Shown in pieces: positions 4,567 to 5,855 of a DNA stretch of 5,855 nucleotides. Numbering within the stretch: position 1 is the first letter of the stretch; the number at the start of each line of letters is the position of its first letter. The DNA is from Acidimicrobiia bacterium. GTDB taxonomy: Bacteria; Actinomycetota; Acidimicrobiia; Acidimicrobiales; Poriferisodalaceae. The notes beneath the pieces were generated by a model that did not search any database, was not told the origin of the DNA, and worked only from the letters and a program-made list of their open reading frames with translations. Made by a program: the position numbers and the translations under genes. The stretch lies in contig JALSTE010000004.1 in the NCBI GenBank assembly GCA_026983855.1, forward strand, positions 1-5,855. The letters run 5' to 3'.

Positions 4567-5363
4567 GCGGGCCGGTCGGGGAGGGGGAGAGACTCCAGAA
4601 GGTCCTGGCCCGGGCGGGGGTGGCCAGCCGTCGGGCGGTGGAGGACATGATCCGTCAGGGCCGCGTTCTCGTGGACGGCGAACCGGCGCGGTTGGGTCAG
4701 AGGGTGGACGTGTCCGGGGTCCGGATCACCGTCGACGGTGTGCCGGTGCCGGTGGCGCCGGGCCTCGTCTACCGACTTCTCAACAAGCCGGCGGGGGTGG
4801 TCACCACCGCCGCCGACCCCGGGGGGCGTCCGAAGGTCGTCGACCTGGTGCCCACCGAACCCCGGGTCGTTCCCGCCGGGCGTCTCGACATGGACACCGA
4901 GGGTCTGTTGCTGCTCACCAACGACGGTGAGCTCGTGCACCGCCTGACCCACCCCTCCTTCGGGGTCGACAAGGAGTACCTGGCCCAGGTCGAGGGCAAT
5001 CCCCGTCCGGCCGCCCTGAGGAGGCTGCGCCAGGGGGTTGAACTCGAGGATGGCATGACGGCCCCGGCCCGGGCCTCCTCACCGGGGGCGGGCCTGGTAC
5101 GGCTGGTCATCCACGAGGGACGCAACAGGCAGGTCCGCAGGATGTGCGCCGCCGTGGGTCATCCCGTGGTCCGGTTGGTGAGGACGCGTATCGGGCCTCT
5201 GGTGGATCCCCGTCTGGCTCCGGGGCAGTGGCGGGATCTCTCATCCTCGGAGGTGGCCGACCTGTACGCGGCCACCGCCTCCCCCTCCCGGGCGGAGGCG
5301 GGGAGGCCGGGGGAACCGGCTGCGGGAACCGGCCCCGACGTTGGATACGATGCCGTCCCGTGA
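4563..5363 (+). CDS. RsuA/RluB/RluE-family rRNA pseudouridine synthase with a likely CTG start
   Basis: Converts a uridine of ribosomal RNA to pseudouridine; closest in form to RluB (23S rRNA), but the exact site cannot be read from sequence, so no symbol is given. With CTG 4563 as residue 1 (266 residues): S4 RNA-binding domain GERLQKVLARAGVASRRAVEDM (8-29) through GRVLVDG (33-39), YRLLNKPAGVVTT (70-82), catalytic GRLDMDTEGLLLLTNDGE (106-123, Asp109), KEYLA (137-141), and EGRNRQVRRM (185-194). The conserved S4 start ERLQKVLARAG is encoded at 4587-4619, but this frame has no ATG, GTG or TTG between the in-frame stop at 4491-4493 and GTG 4620. CTG 4563 forms a CTGA overlap with the scpB stop and has GGGGAG 9 bases upstream. 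Residues from about 239 on are a low-complexity Ala/Gly/Pro tail whose DNA holds a hairpin and a promoter-like -10. Its stop overlaps the aroH GTG by 4 bases. Confidence 0.88.
   Translation: MSGPVGEGERLQKVLARAGVASRRAVEDMIRQGRVLVDGEPARLGQRVDVSGVRITVDGVPVPVAPGLVYRLLNKPAGVVTTAADPGGRPKVVDLVPTEPRVVPAGRLDMDTEGLLLLTNDGELVHRLTHPSFGVDKEYLAQVEGNPRPAALRRLRQGVELEDGMTAPARASSPGAGLVRLVIHEGRNRQVRRMCAAVGHPVVRLVRTRIGPLVDPRLAPGQWRDLSSSEVADLYAATASPSRAEAGRPGEPAAGTGPDVGYDAVP
5277..5307 (+). other. Strong GC-rich hairpin in the 3' end of the pseudouridine synthase gene
   Basis: GCCTCCC (5277-5283) pairs with GGGAGGC (5301-5307), and the inner CCTCC (5284-5288) pairs with GGAGG (5294-5298). This leaves a 5-base loop (5289-5293) and a 2-base bulge (5299-5300): a 12-pair, nearly all G-C stem. 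No T-run follows, so it is not a standard intrinsic terminator. It could slow or partly stop transcription, or stabilise an upstream mRNA end, before aroH. It lies in codons for a low-complexity tail, which leaves the sequence freer to form structure; GC-rich low-complexity DNA can also form such stems by chance. Confidence 0.45.
5311..5333. repeat. Two copies of a 10-base direct repeat upstream of aroH
   Basis: GGGAACCGGC occurs exactly at 5311-5320 and again at 5324-5333, a 13-base period. The repeats sit just upstream of the putative aroH -10 element, within low-complexity tail codons of the preceding gene. They could be a binding site or simply repeat slippage in GC-rich DNA. Confidence 0.4.
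5346..5351 (+). promoter_or_regulatory. Candidate internal -10 element for aroH/tyrA
   Basis: TACGAT (TANNNT, 4 of 6 to TATAAT) lies 8 bases before GTG 5360, the same distance seen at the trpS start in this window. No clear -35 is present 17-18 bases upstream, and no Shine-Dalgarno sequence precedes the aroH GTG. A near-leaderless internal start would explain the missing ribosome site; translational coupling through the GTGA overlap is the alternative. Confidence 0.35.
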
Positions 5364-5746
5364 CCAGGGTCAGGGCCATAAGGGGGGCGACCACCCTCGA
5401 CGAGGACACCATCGAGCAGCTCAACGAGCGGGTTCCGACACTGGTGTCGAAGATGATGACGGCCAACCGGTTGGTCCCCGGTGACCTGATCAGCATCCTG
5501 TTCACCGCCACGTCCGACATCGGATCGGGATTTCCCGCCACCGCGGCCCGGACCCTGGGTCTCGACGACACCCCGGTCATGTGCGCCCGTGAGATGGAGA
5601 TCGAGGGCTCGTTGGGGCTCTGTGTCCGGGTCATGATGCACGTCCACTCCCCCCGGTCCAAGGAGGACGTGGTGCACGTCTACCTCCATGGGGCCCGCTC
5701 CCTGAGGCCTGATCTGCTGACCCCGAACGAGGGAGACGACCGGTGA
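5360..5746 (+). CDS. aroH: Monofunctional chorismate mutase, AroH class
   Basis: A 128-residue enzyme that rearranges chorismate to prephenate, the branch step toward phenylalanine and tyrosine; the AroH class forms a trimer with active sites at subunit interfaces. Seen: the N-terminal VRAIRGATTLDEDT (4-17), and the active-site residues by alignment from memory to Bacillus subtilis AroH: Arg8 (R7), Arg64 (R63), Cys75, Glu78, Arg90, Tyr108 and Arg116, in contexts TPVMCAREM, CVRVMM, HVYL and LRPDLL. All are present, so the enzyme should be active. GTG 5360 overlaps the previous stop by 4 bases; the frame is open further upstream but that part lies inside the pseudouridine synthase gene. There is no good ribosome site, but a -10-like TACGAT is nearby. 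It is followed by tyrA with another GTGA overlap, pairing consecutive pathway steps. Confidence 0.95.
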   Translation: MTRVRAIRGATTLDEDTIEQLNERVPTLVSKMMTANRLVPGDLISILFTATSDIGSGFPATAARTLGLDDTPVMCAREMEIEGSLGLCVRVMMHVHSPRSKEDVVHVYLHGARSLRPDLLTPNEGDDR

Positions 5747-5855
5747 GCGCACCCCGCAGGGCCAACGTGGTGGGCCTGGGTCTGATCGGCTGCAGCCTGG
5801 CCATGGCCCTCAGGGAGCGGGGATGGCACGTCAGCGGATCGGAAACGGACCCCGA
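5743..5855 (+). CDS. tyrA: Prephenate/arogenate dehydrogenase, N-terminal fragment cut by the window edge
   Basis: Only the first 37 complete codons are present. They encode a short leader (MSAPRRA) followed by the NAD(P)-binding Rossmann start NVVGLGLIGCSLAMALRERG (8-27), with the GxGxxG glycine motif as GLGLIG (11-16), then a second strand WHVSGSETD (28-36). This glycine motif followed by CSLAMALRERGW is typical of the TyrA family, which oxidises and decarboxylates prephenate (or arogenate) toward tyrosine, and its place directly after aroH supports that. Another Rossmann dehydrogenase cannot be excluded from so short a piece. GTG 5743 overlaps the aroH stop by 4 bases and has GGGAG at 5731-5735, 7 bases upstream. 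It runs off the right edge with no sign of a break. Confidence 0.85.
   Translation, partial: MSAPRRANVVGLGLIGCSLAMALRERGWHVSGSETDP

Noticed and set aside
5144..5359. Longer aroH start at 5144
   Set aside because: The extension lies inside the pseudouridine synthase gene; AroH enzymes are about 120-130 residues, which GTG 5360 gives.
1..5855. Mobile element, CRISPR array, defence island, tRNA/rRNA or prophage signal
   Set aside because: No transposase, integrase, spaced repeats, cloverleaf or rRNA sequence seen on either strand; every long stretch is explained by housekeeping-type genes of uniform composition.

Overview
The window is high-GC bacterial chromosome carrying nine densely packed protein genes. 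All look like single-copy core or near-core genes. I see no mobile element, CRISPR array, tRNA, rRNA or phage signal. The GC-rich codon use, frequent GTG starts, 4-base stop/start overlaps, leaderless-type promoters (TANNNT 6-8 bases before a start codon) and the order site-2 protease / trpS / scpA / scpB / RsuA-RluB-type pseudouridine synthase / aroH / tyrA all suggest an actinobacterium. A member of the Acidimicrobiia or a related deep lineage is my best guess, from gene order and protein style only.

Layout: (1) positions 18-1847 on the + strand hold a tightly overlapping trio: a minimal M50 site-2 protease, an HD-domain protein of unknown substrate, and a hemolysin III/TrhA (PAQR-like) membrane protein. 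(2) trpS (tryptophanyl-tRNA synthetase) lies on the - strand at 1900-2898, converging with the trio across a 52-base gap. (3) The 102-base gap 2899-3000 separates trpS from scpA and holds two divergent promoters plus a perfect 8-base inverted repeat. (4) From 3001 to the right edge is a + strand operon: scpA, scpB, the pseudouridine synthase, aroH (monofunctional chorismate mutase) and the first 37 complete codons of a prephenate/arogenate dehydrogenase (tyrA).

ScpA and ScpB are the kleisin and winged-helix partners of SMC in chromosome segregation. The pseudouridine synthase modifies rRNA. AroH and TyrA are consecutive steps from chorismate toward tyrosine and phenylalanine. trpS next door makes this a neighbourhood with an aromatic amino acid theme.

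This is mostly an ordinary housekeeping region and I do not see a new defence or mobile system. The points most worth a second look are: (a) the pseudouridine synthase apparently starts at a CTG codon (4563) in a CTGA overlap with the scpB stop, because no ATG/GTG/TTG exists in frame that would keep the S4 domain whole; (b) scpA appears leaderless and trpS nearly so, with an inverted repeat over the scpA -35 region; (c) the C-terminal tail of the pseudouridine synthase gene carries a strong hairpin and a -10 element just before aroH, hinting at a hidden transcription boundary; (d) the HD-domain protein sits between two membrane proteins and has no assigned function.
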